DNA of 43,970 bases from Thermodesulfobacteriota bacterium (GTDB lineage Bacteria; Desulfobacterota_D; UBA1144; Nemesobacterales; CSP1-2), in the NCBI GenBank assembly GCA_036397855.1, contig DASWID010000045.1, forward strand, positions 1 to 43,970, written 5' to 3'. Shown here in pieces: positions 26,377 to 34,653 of this stretch; position 1 is the stretch's first letter, and each line of letters opens with the position of its first letter. The position numbers were made by a program, and so were the translations under genes. The notes below the pieces were generated by a model, which saw only the letters and a program-made list of their open reading frames with translations, was not told the DNA's origin and ran no database searches.

Positions 26377-27069
26377 TTAATTCAACATTCCACTGCGAAA
26401 ACAATGAAGTATTAGCTGAGACCTGCTCTTTATCGAAAGTTTCTTGAAAACTTTATACAAATGAAATTTTACTGTCTTTTCACTGATATACATATGGCTA
26501 GCAATCGTTTTATTCGAATAACCACTCACAACCATTTTTACGATATTTAGCTCGGTATCAGTTAGATCATATAATGTGCCTGTTCGTGATCCCCTTCTGT
26601 TTTTGCGACGATATAAGAAAGCATCAAACACCTTACCGGCGATCTTTCTTTCTATCCAAAATTGTCCTTCACTTACGGCATCAATGGCTTCCTTGAGTTG
26701 TTTTGAATTTGAATCCCTTAATAAATAACCTCTTAACCCCAAAGATATAGCATCTACCAGTTCATCCTCATCGTACTGTCTGTCGATGAACAATAGTACC
26801 TTTCCTCTATTTTTCTTCTTTACCATCTTCAGAATCCTTTTAAGATTTAAGCCTTCTAGATTCACAGAAATCAACAATATGTCAAATAAATATTCTTGAC
26901 AGCCTCGAATCACTTCTAAAGCATTAGAAAGCTCGGAAACAATTTCAATGTCTTTATCCTCTTTCAGTATCTTCGCTATTCCGTCCCTAAATAACCTATT
27001 ATTTGAGGCTAAAATTATGTTGGTTTTTTTATTCTTTGCCGAAATACGAGTTTTATCTGGTTCTATCAT
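26377..27069 (-). CDS. NarL/FixJ-family regulator with pseudo-receiver domain
   Basis: 230 residues: receiver-like domain (about 16-130) and LuxR HTH (about 165-228; LTDTELNIVKMVVSGYSNKT and YISEKTVKFHLYKVFKKL). The receiver has lost its chemistry: the acidic pair is ASNN, the phosphoacceptor position is serine (S68 in ILLISVN), the switch residue is F94 and the conserved lysine is R118 (YLLRDS). It cannot be phosphorylated in the normal way and probably acts by concentration, ligand or partner binding. It starts 31 bases after the antiterminator gene stop, so both are probably in one transcript. Paralogue of the neighbouring regulators. Confidence 0.85.
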   Translation of the reverse strand: MIEPDKTRISAKNKKTNIILASNNRLFRDGIAKILKEDKDIEIVSELSNALEVIRGCQEYLFDILLISVNLEGLNLKRILKMVKKKNRGKVLLFIDRQYDEDELVDAISLGLRGYLLRDSNSKQLKEAIDAVSEGQFWIERKIAGKVFDAFLYRRKNRRGSRTGTLYDLTDTELNIVKMVVSGYSNKTIASHMYISEKTVKFHLYKVFKKLSIKSRSQLILHCFRSGMLN

Positions 27070-27100
27070 AATATATCACCAATAATTCTCATGAAAAATT

Positions 27101-27613
27101 CTAAAGCAACTCAATGTCATGTACATGAACTTCAACGCTTACAGACCTTTTAATCAGATCAACAGATAATACTACAATATGTTTCGATGGCCTTTTTTCT
27201 ATAATTTTCCCTACGACGCCTGCGAGAGGACCATTCTTTATTTCGGCCTCTGCTCCGATATTAACATAGGGGTAAGGATCATATTTGAGATCGCTTTTAA
27301 CGAGCTTCTCAATGGATTCAATTTGCTCATTAGGAATTGGGTAAGGCACTCCATTTATGCCAACCATTCTTAATACGCCCTTTGAATAGATAACATTATG
27401 TATATCTTTTTGAAGTATATTTACGAAAACGTAAGAGGGGAAAAGAGGTACGGTAATTAACTTTTTACGATCTTTCCACCTGGATAAAACGCTTCTTAAA
27501 GGTAAAAAGGTTACAACACCCCTGCTCACGAGAAATTTGCTCGTTAACTTCTCGTGACGACTTTTAGTATAAACTGCATACCAATTCGGATTTTCCTTAC
27601 TCAAATCAATCAC
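27101..27613 (-). CDS. NusG-like (UpxY/RfaH-type) transcription antiterminator
   Basis: Specialised NusG paralogue expected to load on RNA polymerase and promote read-through of long surface-polysaccharide operons. The NGN domain starts NPNWYAVYTKSRHEK and continues through FLPLRSVLSRWKDRKK and PLFPSYVFVNI; the KOW-like C-terminal part has VNIGAEAEIKNGPLAGVVGK. I chose GTG 27613 (171 residues, the family's usual size) because ggaag lies 8 bases upstream. The frame is open back to an ATG at 27682 and a TTG at 27733, but these put the G10 tract (27629-27638) inside the coding sequence. Downstream and probably co-transcribed is the pseudo-receiver regulator. No polysaccharide operon follows directly, so its target is elsewhere. 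Confidence 0.8.
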   Translation of the reverse strand: MIDLSKENPNWYAVYTKSRHEKLTSKFLVSRGVVTFLPLRSVLSRWKDRKKLITVPLFPSYVFVNILQKDIHNVIYSKGVLRMVGINGVPYPIPNEQIESIEKLVKSDLKYDPYPYVNIGAEAEIKNGPLAGVVGKIIEKRPSKHIVVLSVDLIKRSVSVEVHVHDIELL

Positions 27614-27628
27614 CCCATCATCTTCCAG

Positions 27629-27638
27629 CCCCCCCCCC
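27629..27638 (-). repeat. G10 homopolymer tract at the 5' end of the antiterminator gene
   Basis: Ten consecutive G on the minus strand, located between the predicted -10 box and the ribosome-binding site if translation starts at GTG 27613, or within codons 31-35 if it starts at TTG 27733. Tracts this long slip readily and are the classic substrate of phase variation. Confidence 0.85.
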
Positions 27639-27652
27639 ACCTTAGGCAATAC

Positions 27653-27681
27653 ATTATAATATAACTTCGTTATCAAAGTCA
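27653..27681 (-). promoter_or_regulatory. Possible promoter of the antiterminator gene
   Basis: A perfect TATAAT at 27658-27653 (minus sense), with a weak -35 candidate TGACTT at 27681-27676 after a 17-base spacer. Initiation about 7 bases further would start near 27646, just before the G10 tract. Confidence 0.35.
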
Positions 27682-27754
27682 TACACCGTATTCTGGGACG
27701 TAAAATGTAACCGAAAGAGTATTGGTTGTGCAATGTAAAAAAGTAACCAAAATA

Positions 27755-27800
27755 GAAAGTAAGATAGGTAAGAAGGTAAGTTTCACACTATCTTACTTTC
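27755..27800. repeat. 13-bp perfect inverted repeat between regulator genes
   Basis: gaaagtaagatag (27755-27767) is repeated inverted as ctatcttactttc (27788-27800), with a 20-base loop containing further gtaag units. It lies between the regulator ending at 27958 and the antiterminator gene, both minus strand. Downstream in minus sense the DNA is T-rich, so it could be a terminator hairpin or an operator. Confidence 0.6.
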
Positions 27801-27957
27801 ATTATGGATATGCACTCAAAAAACCAATATCTTAAGAAGGTACACTCACTTAACAAATTTAAATTTATCTCTAAAATCTAATGGCATTTTAGAACTATTA
27901 CACATTTATCAGATCAATAACACTGAATAAGTTTTTGTAAAATTGGTTGTGCGACAA

Positions 27958-28662
27958 TTAGCTATTTTGTTTATTAACGATTCCTTCGCGAAAACAATAA
28001 AGTATTAGTTCAGACCTACTCTTTACAGAAACTTTCTTAAAAATCTTACTCAAGTGAAACTTTACTGTCATTTCACTTAAATACAATTCTTTAGCGATAA
28101 GCTTATTCGAATAACCATCTAAAACCTTCTTAACGATTTTTATCTCAGCTTCAGTGAGATTATATAAAGGACCATCACCTTTCTTCCTTTTATGATTATG
28201 AGTAGATAACAAGGCGTCTAAGACCCTATACATCATTTTCCTTTCTACCCAAAGTTGTCCATCATTTACACCACTGATTGCTTGTTTAAGTTGTATTGAA
28301 TTAGCATCCATTACTATATAACCCCTTACACCCGAAAGAATTGCATTTATGAGTTCATACTGATCAAATTTGTCGGGAATGATTAATATTACTTTCCCAC
28401 TATTCTTATTCTTAACTAACCGCAGGATCTTCGAAAGTTTTAAACCCTGTAACTCTACATCAAGCAGCAATATGTCAAAGTCGAATTCTTCACAGGATTG
28501 AATCAGTTCTAATAAATTAGAAGCCTCAGCCAATATGTGGAGGGTTTCATCCTCATCTAATATCTTGGATATTCCCTCTCGCAATAATCTATTGTTAAAG
28601 GCTAATATCAAATTTATTGAATGAATCTTTGACGGTGAAATATTTGTAATCCCCTGATTCAT
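27958..28662 (-). CDS. NarL/FixJ-family regulator with atypical receiver
   Basis: 234 residues: receiver-like domain (about 16-130) and LuxR HTH (about 168-230; LTEAEIKIVKKVLDGYSNKL and YLSEMTVKFHLSKIFKKV). D68 is kept (ILLLDVEL), but the acidic pocket is AFNN and the conserved lysine is replaced by methionine (M118, YIVMDA), while the switch position reads LIIPD. It is close to the regulator at 25.0 kb (shared ISKIL, ASNLLELIQSCEEF and LQGLKLSKIL-type segments). Upstream is a long region with a dead IS element. Probably active as a DNA-binding protein without canonical phosphorylation (inference). Confidence 0.85.
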   Translation of the reverse strand: MNQGITNISPSKIHSINLILAFNNRLLREGISKILDEDETLHILAEASNLLELIQSCEEFDFDILLLDVELQGLKLSKILRLVKNKNSGKVILIIPDKFDQYELINAILSGVRGYIVMDANSIQLKQAISGVNDGQLWVERKMMYRVLDALLSTHNHKRKKGDGPLYNLTEAEIKIVKKVLDGYSNKLIAKELYLSEMTVKFHLSKIFKKVSVKSRSELILYCFREGIVNKQNS

Positions 28663-28885
28663 ATTACATCACCCAAACTAAACGCGATGCAAGATTCATG
28701 CCATCTCAGACATTAATCCAAATTACTTAGCATTTCAGAATAGTTAGTACGAAAAGGTGTGATGTTGCAACTATTTCAACGTGTTAATTAGTGGGGTTTT
28801 ACACACCAATAGCTGTGCAATTATTTCACAGTCTTGCAACTTCCGTGAATTAGGAATTAGTACAAAGAGATTTATTCCGTTTTCT
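28663..28885. other. Intergenic, no gene
   Basis: AT-rich upstream region of the regulator, with several TTGCAA/TTGTGCAA-like words (for example tgttgcaact near 28763 and cttgcaactt near 28834) but no clear repeat unit or promoter. Confidence 0.35.
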
Positions 28886-29331
28886 TCTCCACATCCTTTT
28901 TAAATTCTACAGATACTCGATCATCCCTTTGATAAAGACCAAAGGCTGGTTGGTGCAGTATTTTAGCATCTCTACCCCGTTTTACTACGTTTATCTTCCT
29001 GCAGTAATCCCTGCTCTTCATTCTTCTGTTCTAAAAATTAGGACCAATATAACTCTCATCTACCTCCGCCTGTCCAAAGAACCGATCCCTGCTCATACTC
29101 ATAGATAGCTTTCCTGATAGTAGATAAACACATATGAATTCTTTGCCAGGGGAAGTCTAACTTCCTATGCAGTCTTATTTGCTGTGAATTCATAAGTAAA
29201 ACACCAAAGTAGCTCATTCCATTGATCCAGTGGGAGAAGGCTCCTCTTAAGGTATATGTCGGTAAGAATGGAGAATTTATAATGACAAGGACAAAAGAAA
29301 AACCTGCCATCTGATAGTTTTGATAGCCCAC
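28886..29331 (-). pseudogene. Degenerate IS1595-family (ISXO2-like) transposase
   Basis: Two overlapping minus-strand frames together give a recognisable transposase. The first (29331 to 29056) has YTLRGAFSHWINGM and LHRKLDFPWQRIHMCLSTIR, like the helical region after the zinc ribbon. The second, shifted by one base from about 29095, reads FGQAEVDESYIGPNF, then a stop, then GRDAKILHQPAFGLYQRDD and VSVEFKKDVEKKTE. The EVDESYIG block is the first catalytic Asp of the ISXO2 DDE domain. At least one frameshift and one internal stop are present, and the C-terminal part is missing. Terminal inverted repeats were not found. It is an inactive relic. Confidence 0.6.
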
Positions 29332-29618
29332 GAAATTTGCGTCATAAACAGTGTCTCTTTTTCAGGGAATTTTGCGTGCCCAAAAATTCGCAAAATTGTG
29401 GACACGGGCAAAGTGCTTGAAAATCTTTTAGACATTGCGCTAAACCATTATACTCTGGTACCTGAAACGCGTAATTTGCTATAGTATCGTCATTTACTTC
29501 TTTGTTTAATATAGTTATAGATATATGTTCTAATTCTCAACTATTGGGGTACTACTAATTCATGATTCGATTTTCGTTCCTTAAATTATGCCATTTTCAT
29601 AAGCGTTAGAATCTTCAT
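29332..29618. other. Intergenic, no gene
   Basis: Spacer between the IS relic and the GGDEF-EAL gene. The left part may hold the missing transposase N-terminus (zinc-ribbon region) but it is too decayed to call. No clear promoter. Confidence 0.35.
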
Positions 29619-32552
29619 ATGAAGAAGTGTAACTTAAAAGGAAAAGAAAAGTTTATAATGGAAAAACGTAATTTAATGAAAGACAGGGAAGTTTTAGAAT
29701 CGGACAAGTTCGTTGATATTCCTGAGGAAAAGATGCTTAAAAAAAATAAGAGAAAACAGATATTACATACTAAGAAGATTGCTTTTCACAATAAAGGAAG
29801 TAAACCTAAAAACATAATAGGCATTTCAGAAGATAATAGCAGACTAAAGAAGGTAGAGGAAAAGCTAACTCAAACTCAAAGTCGTCTGACACTATTTAAC
29901 ACTATAATTAAAACTATCACCTCAGGTACGTCAGTTAATCAAGTTGTCAAACTAACAGTTAATAAAACTAGTGAGTATTTCAAAGATCTTCGCGTATCTT
30001 ATTCAACGATTAGAGAGAACGGCAATATGAAAGTGATTTATTCTAGAGAGACACAAGGAATGTCAATCTTGAACGGTTTAGAGTGCGACCTCTTAATGAC
30101 CCCAGATTATTTAGGCTCCTTGCGGAGGCGCGAACCAGTCATCATTGAAGATAGTACTGTTGACCAGAGGTTAGCGCCATTCGCCAAAATACTGTCGGCT
30201 TTTGGCAGTCGGGCATTACTTGGTGCGGCCGTCGCAGATTCCAAAAAAATAACAGGTTTGCTATGTCTTCACTCTAGGGAAGCTCACCAATGGAGCAATC
30301 ACGAGAAAAAAACCATAAAAGACGTAGCCCATTACTTGAGTATTGCCATTAATCATGCACATACGGAAATAAGAAATAAAGAAAACGAAAAGAAAATTAA
30401 GAAAAATCTAGAGGAATTATCCAAAAAAAGTAAATATCAATCTATTATAAGTAGAACAACTCGCAGTGTCCACCAGTCAATTGATCTTCAAGAAGTTATG
30501 GAACATGCTGTAGAGTCAATACGCGAAAATATAGATCTAGTAGACGCAATCGCGATTTATCTAGTTGAGGGTGAGGAGGCAGTTCTGAAATCCCATAGGG
30601 GTCTAACTGATCGATATATAAAGCTGGCAGGGAGAATTCCTTATCCTAAAGGTTTTACCTGGAAGACTATAATTGACCGCAAACCTAGGTATTGTCCAGA
30701 TGTGGACCAGGATGCAATTATCGGCCCAGCCGGAAGGCGAATGGGAATAAAGAGTTATTTGGCCATGCCTTTCAGCCACGAAGACAAAACCTCAGGGATT
30801 ATGGGCATAAATTCCTTTCAGAAGAATTCCTTTGGCGAAGAAGAGTTAAGGCTACTGGAAATGGTCGCACGGCAAATAGAGATAGCAATTAATAATGCCA
30901 AGCAGGCAGAAGCAATTCAGGAAAGTAAAGAAAAGTATCGAGCACTTATTGAGCAGTCAAATGATTGGGTATGGGAAGTCGATATAAACGGCTCCTTCAC
31001 ATACGTAAATCCAAAAGTGCGTGAAATAATTGGTTATGAACCAGAAGAATTGCTTGGTAAAACGACATTTGATTTTATGTCTACAGATGAGGCAAAACGA
31101 TTTTATGATTTATTAAGCCCCTATTTTTCAGAGAAAAGACCATTTAAGCGTCTTGAAAAAAAGCTGATGCATAAGGACGGGCATGAAGTTATTCTAGAAG
31201 TTAGTGGGACACCGATGTTTGACAGTCAAGGATTTTTCAAAGGTTATCTAGGAGTAGTGGAGGATGTTACTCAACGCAGGAATCAGGAGAAGAAAATACA
31301 CCATTTTGCCATGCATGATTACATGACCGACCTTCCCAATCGCCGTTCACTTGAAGAGGAACTAACTAGAATAACGAACCAAAATAGCGCCAAACAAAAG
31401 GGCGCATTGCTGATGATAGACTTGGATAACTTTAAACTGATAAACGATACTCTAGGTCATTTTGCTGGAGACCAGCTTTTGAAAGATCTGTCCAATGCTT
31501 TAGCAAAAATTATGCGCCCTAGAGATATGCTGGCAAGAATGGGTGGTGATGAGTTTGTTGTAGTACTCCAAAATGTTTCTCCGAAAGAGGCTAAGAAAAT
31601 AGTTGATAGGTTATTCAAATCAATAAACGAGTTCCAATTTAATATTAAAGGTTATAATTTGAATCTTAACTGCAGTATAGGCATTACCCTCATAGACGGC
31701 GAATCAAGCATCGAAGAAATTTTGCAAAAGGCTTATTCGGCTCTTTCCCAAGCCAAGTCCGAGGGGAAAAACCGGATAATCCGTTACGGTACAGGTGAAA
31801 CTATCATCAAAACTAAGCAGGCCAGCAATTGGAAAATCCGTATCAAAGAAGCACTTAAATTAGATCGATATACAATAGAATTTCAACCTGTGGTACGGCT
31901 TGATACTGAGAAGACGGAGTTTTTCGAGGCATTGATCAGGATGAAAGCTGACAACGGTCAAATTGTATTTGCAAAATCGTTTATTCATTTTGCTGAACGC
32001 TTTGGCTTAATATCAGAAATTGATCGGTGGATGGTGGAGAAAATAACGCATTTTTTAGCTAGCCACCCGAGCACGAAGCTTTCCATAAACCTTTCAGGAT
32101 CAAGCCTAAGAGATAAGTCTCTTCTTTCTTCAATCGAAAGATATATCCAGGAAGGTCGAATTTCTGCTGATCAATTGGTTTTCGAAATCACCGAACTTTC
32201 CGCAATTAGAGACTTATATAGCGTCCAAAAATGGCTCAATAAATTGCAGATCTTAAATTCCCGATTTGCCCTGGATGACTTTGGCAGCGGATTCTCATCA
32301 TTTAAGCACTTGCAGACTCTTCCAGTTGATTTTGTCAAAATTGATGCTTCCTTTATCTCCAAAATTAAAAATGACCTATCATGCTATGCGATTGTAGACA
32401 GCATAGCTTCTGTAGCACATGCTCTTGGAAAAGAAGTTATAGCCGAGGGGGTAGAAAATCGAGAAATTATAAAAAGCCTACGGGAGTTTAAAATAGAATA
32501 TGGGCAAGGAAAATTCTGGAAGTCAGAGAATCTGCGTTCTCTAAATTCATAA
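29619..32552 (+). CDS. GAF-GAF-PAS-GGDEF-EAL c-di-GMP turnover protein
   Basis: 977 residues, cytosolic, with no membrane segment. Two GAF domains (about 85-245 and 265-430) and a PAS domain (about 435-555; EVDINGSFTYVNPKVREIIG) precede a diguanylate cyclase domain (about 565-725) and an EAL phosphodiesterase domain (about 735-970). The GGDEF motif is intact at 642-646, and an RxxD product-inhibition site is present (R633, D636), five residues before it. The EAL motif is intact at 770-772 with DDFGSGFSSF (886-895) and EGVEN. Both activities are possible, so it may switch direction with GAF/PAS ligand. Start uncertain: ATG 29619 or ATG 29658, the latter preceded by a purine-rich stretch. It converges with the histidine-kinase operon. 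Confidence 0.92.
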   Translation: MKKCNLKGKEKFIMEKRNLMKDREVLESDKFVDIPEEKMLKKNKRKQILHTKKIAFHNKGSKPKNIIGISEDNSRLKKVEEKLTQTQSRLTLFNTIIKTITSGTSVNQVVKLTVNKTSEYFKDLRVSYSTIRENGNMKVIYSRETQGMSILNGLECDLLMTPDYLGSLRRREPVIIEDSTVDQRLAPFAKILSAFGSRALLGAAVADSKKITGLLCLHSREAHQWSNHEKKTIKDVAHYLSIAINHAHTEIRNKENEKKIKKNLEELSKKSKYQSIISRTTRSVHQSIDLQEVMEHAVESIRENIDLVDAIAIYLVEGEEAVLKSHRGLTDRYIKLAGRIPYPKGFTWKTIIDRKPRYCPDVDQDAIIGPAGRRMGIKSYLAMPFSHEDKTSGIMGINSFQKNSFGEEELRLLEMVARQIEIAINNAKQAEAIQESKEKYRALIEQSNDWVWEVDINGSFTYVNPKVREIIGYEPEELLGKTTFDFMSTDEAKRFYDLLSPYFSEKRPFKRLEKKLMHKDGHEVILEVSGTPMFDSQGFFKGYLGVVEDVTQRRNQEKKIHHFAMHDYMTDLPNRRSLEEELTRITNQNSAKQKGALLMIDLDNFKLINDTLGHFAGDQLLKDLSNALAKIMRPRDMLARMGGDEFVVVLQNVSPKEAKKIVDRLFKSINEFQFNIKGYNLNLNCSIGITLIDGESSIEEILQKAYSALSQAKSEGKNRIIRYGTGETIIKTKQASNWKIRIKEALKLDRYTIEFQPVVRLDTEKTEFFEALIRMKADNGQIVFAKSFIHFAERFGLISEIDRWMVEKITHFLASHPSTKLSINLSGSSLRDKSLLSSIERYIQEGRISADQLVFEITELSAIRDLYSVQKWLNKLQILNSRFALDDFGSGFSSFKHLQTLPVDFVKIDASFISKIKNDLSCYAIVDSIASVAHALGKEVIAEGVENREIIKSLREFKIEYGQGKFWKSENLRSLNS

Positions 32553-32760
32553 AACCCTTTGTGCTTATCGTCACTAAAAATAAGTTCGAACATAATCAAT
32601 AAATACTGGTGCAATTTATACATGGCTTCGACAGATTGATAATGCAGTTATCTAATTGAAAGGATCAAGATTAATGATATGCGCTTCAGCGATGATAATT
32701 CATCGTCCTTGTCCAATGCTAATATTTTGGGATGCGTTTGTATCAAGATTACATTTTTAC

Positions 32761-34653
32761 TCAGCCCCCAAAAACTTGTGATACAATACTTGTGATTTCA
32801 TTGATCTTAAAGGGCTTCTTTATAAACGAATATGCTCCTTCTGCTATTAACTTTTCTATATTCTCTTCTTCTCGCGTACCACTGATAACTACTATAACAG
32901 AACTGGGATCAAAGATCTTCATCTCTCTTAAGAGTTCAATGGCACTCTTTCCATTGATTGTCAAGTCTAAAAAAATAATATCATAGTGATTCTTCCTGAT
33001 TAGTTCAATCACAACATCAGCGCTATTGGCGGTATCAACGCTATGACCGGAGGTTACCAATGCTTCCTTTATAAGATTACAAATAAATTCTTCATCATCC
33101 ACAACAAGAATATTCCCTTTCCTCCTCGTTTTTCCGCCGGTATCGAAATTTGCTTGATCTGACGGATTCATTTCATCAGAGATTCGTTGAATATTCGGAA
33201 GCCTAATACTAAATGTTGTCCCCTTTCCAATCTCACTGCTTACTTCGATTGTTCCTACATGCCTCCCGATTATCGAATAAACCACAGAAAGACCAAGGCC
33301 TGTCCCGGACTTTGAATCATCGCTTTTCTTTGTCGTAAAAAAGGGCTCAAATATTTTCTGTAGATTTTTCTGAGGAATGCCAATCCCATTATCTGAGAAT
33401 TCTATCCTTACATAGTCACCATCAATATCAGTTTTTATCGCTATCGCCCCGCCTTCACTCATTGCATCCCTCGAGTTGAGCGCCATGTTGATGATCACCT
33501 GTTGTACTTCCCCCACGTTCATAACAATAGGAGGAACCTTTCCATAATGACGTATTATTTGTATACCATCCGATTTAAAAGTATGTTCGATTAGTTTGAT
33601 TGCATCTTCGATCACCTCCTCTAAACATGCAAGCTGCTTTTTGTTATCCCTATTTTTAGAAAAAGATAACAAAGTCGTTACAAGGTCTGACGCTCTCGCT
33701 GCAGCCTTTTCCACAACCTTTAAGTCCTCTCTTATACTCTCAATACTTGTCCTTGAAAAGGCAAAGCTTGTGTAACCAATGATCCCAGAAAGAATATTAT
33801 TAAACTCATGGGCGAGACCCGTTGCAAACTGACCTACTGCGGACATCTTGGCAGATTGAATCACTTGGGCCTCTAATTTCTTTTTTTCAGTTATGTCTTC
33901 GGTCACTACTGTCAGACCAAACTTCTCACCCGTCTCAGAATCAACCAAAGGTGAAAGAACGATCTCTAAGTATTTATCATCAAACTTTACAATATGATTT
34001 GTGCTGTATGAATCGTAATGAAGTATCTGAGGAATAACAGTCTTGAAATTGATTCCCTCGATGAGATTGTCTAGTCTCGAACCAATACAATCCTTCCCAA
34101 AAATCTTTAAAGTCTGGGTATTCGCGCTTTTTATTACCAGGTCCATATCGGTTGTCATTACACTCTCATGAGTGCTGAACAAAATATTGTTGAGCTCTCG
34201 AGTTCTATCCCTGATTTTAAGCTCAAGATTGGCATTAATGTGTTGGAGTTCTTGCATTAGACGCCTATTTTCCTGCATTAGTTCATATTTTTCAACAGCA
34301 TGCTTTATGATGCTTTTCAGTTTATTAAAGTCCAAAGGCTTGGATAAATAATCAAATGCACCATGCTTTACAGCCTCTACAGCCGTTTCTAGGGAGGCAT
34401 ACCCCGTCATGATGATAACAGGTATGTCTGGATTAAAGGTACGAATTCTATCAAGGAGATTTATGCCATTCTTCTCAGGCATGCGGATATCTGTAAGAAC
34501 GACATGAAAGAGATCTCCTTTCAGGAGATTGAGGGCTCTATCACAGTTCAAAGCGGTAATTACTTCATAACCTTCGTTTGAGAAGATATCAGAAATGATT
34601 TGTAAAATTAATTGTTCGTCATCAACCACTAAAAGTTTTCTTTTCCCCTTCAC
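32761..34653 (-). CDS. Hybrid signalling protein REC-PAS-HisKA-HATPase-REC
   Basis: 630 residues, cytosolic. An N-terminal receiver (D55 in VVLTDIRMP, K106 in YLSKP) is followed by a coiled coil (about 120-155), a PAS domain (about 155-255), a histidine kinase core with H282 (GLAHEFNNILSGIIGY), N box NMALNSRDAM and G boxes DNGIGIP / GTGLGLSV, and a C-terminal receiver with D563 (IIFLDLTI). It starts at GTG 34653 with AGGA about 8 bases upstream and overlaps the 3' end of the preceding histidine kinase by 32 bases, so the two are translationally coupled. A likely phosphorelay is membrane kinase to N-terminal REC, autokinase, then C-terminal REC. No DNA-binding output, so output is by protein contact or a separate regulator. 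Confidence 0.9.
   Translation of the reverse strand: MKGKRKLLVVDDEQLILQIISDIFSNEGYEVITALNCDRALNLLKGDLFHVVLTDIRMPEKNGINLLDRIRTFNPDIPVIIMTGYASLETAVEAVKHGAFDYLSKPLDFNKLKSIIKHAVEKYELMQENRRLMQELQHINANLELKIRDRTRELNNILFSTHESVMTTDMDLVIKSANTQTLKIFGKDCIGSRLDNLIEGINFKTVIPQILHYDSYSTNHIVKFDDKYLEIVLSPLVDSETGEKFGLTVVTEDITEKKKLEAQVIQSAKMSAVGQFATGLAHEFNNILSGIIGYTSFAFSRTSIESIREDLKVVEKAAARASDLVTTLLSFSKNRDNKKQLACLEEVIEDAIKLIEHTFKSDGIQIIRHYGKVPPIVMNVGEVQQVIINMALNSRDAMSEGGAIAIKTDIDGDYVRIEFSDNGIGIPQKNLQKIFEPFFTTKKSDDSKSGTGLGLSVVYSIIGRHVGTIEVSSEIGKGTTFSIRLPNIQRISDEMNPSDQANFDTGGKTRRKGNILVVDDEEFICNLIKEALVTSGHSVDTANSADVVIELIRKNHYDIIFLDLTINGKSAIELLREMKIFDPSSVIVVISGTREEENIEKLIAEGAYSFIKKPFKINEITSIVSQVFGG

Noticed and set aside
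26357-26380. Seven-codon mini-ORF with ggagg upstream
   Set aside because: Too short and overlaps the end of the minus-strand regulator; probably chance.
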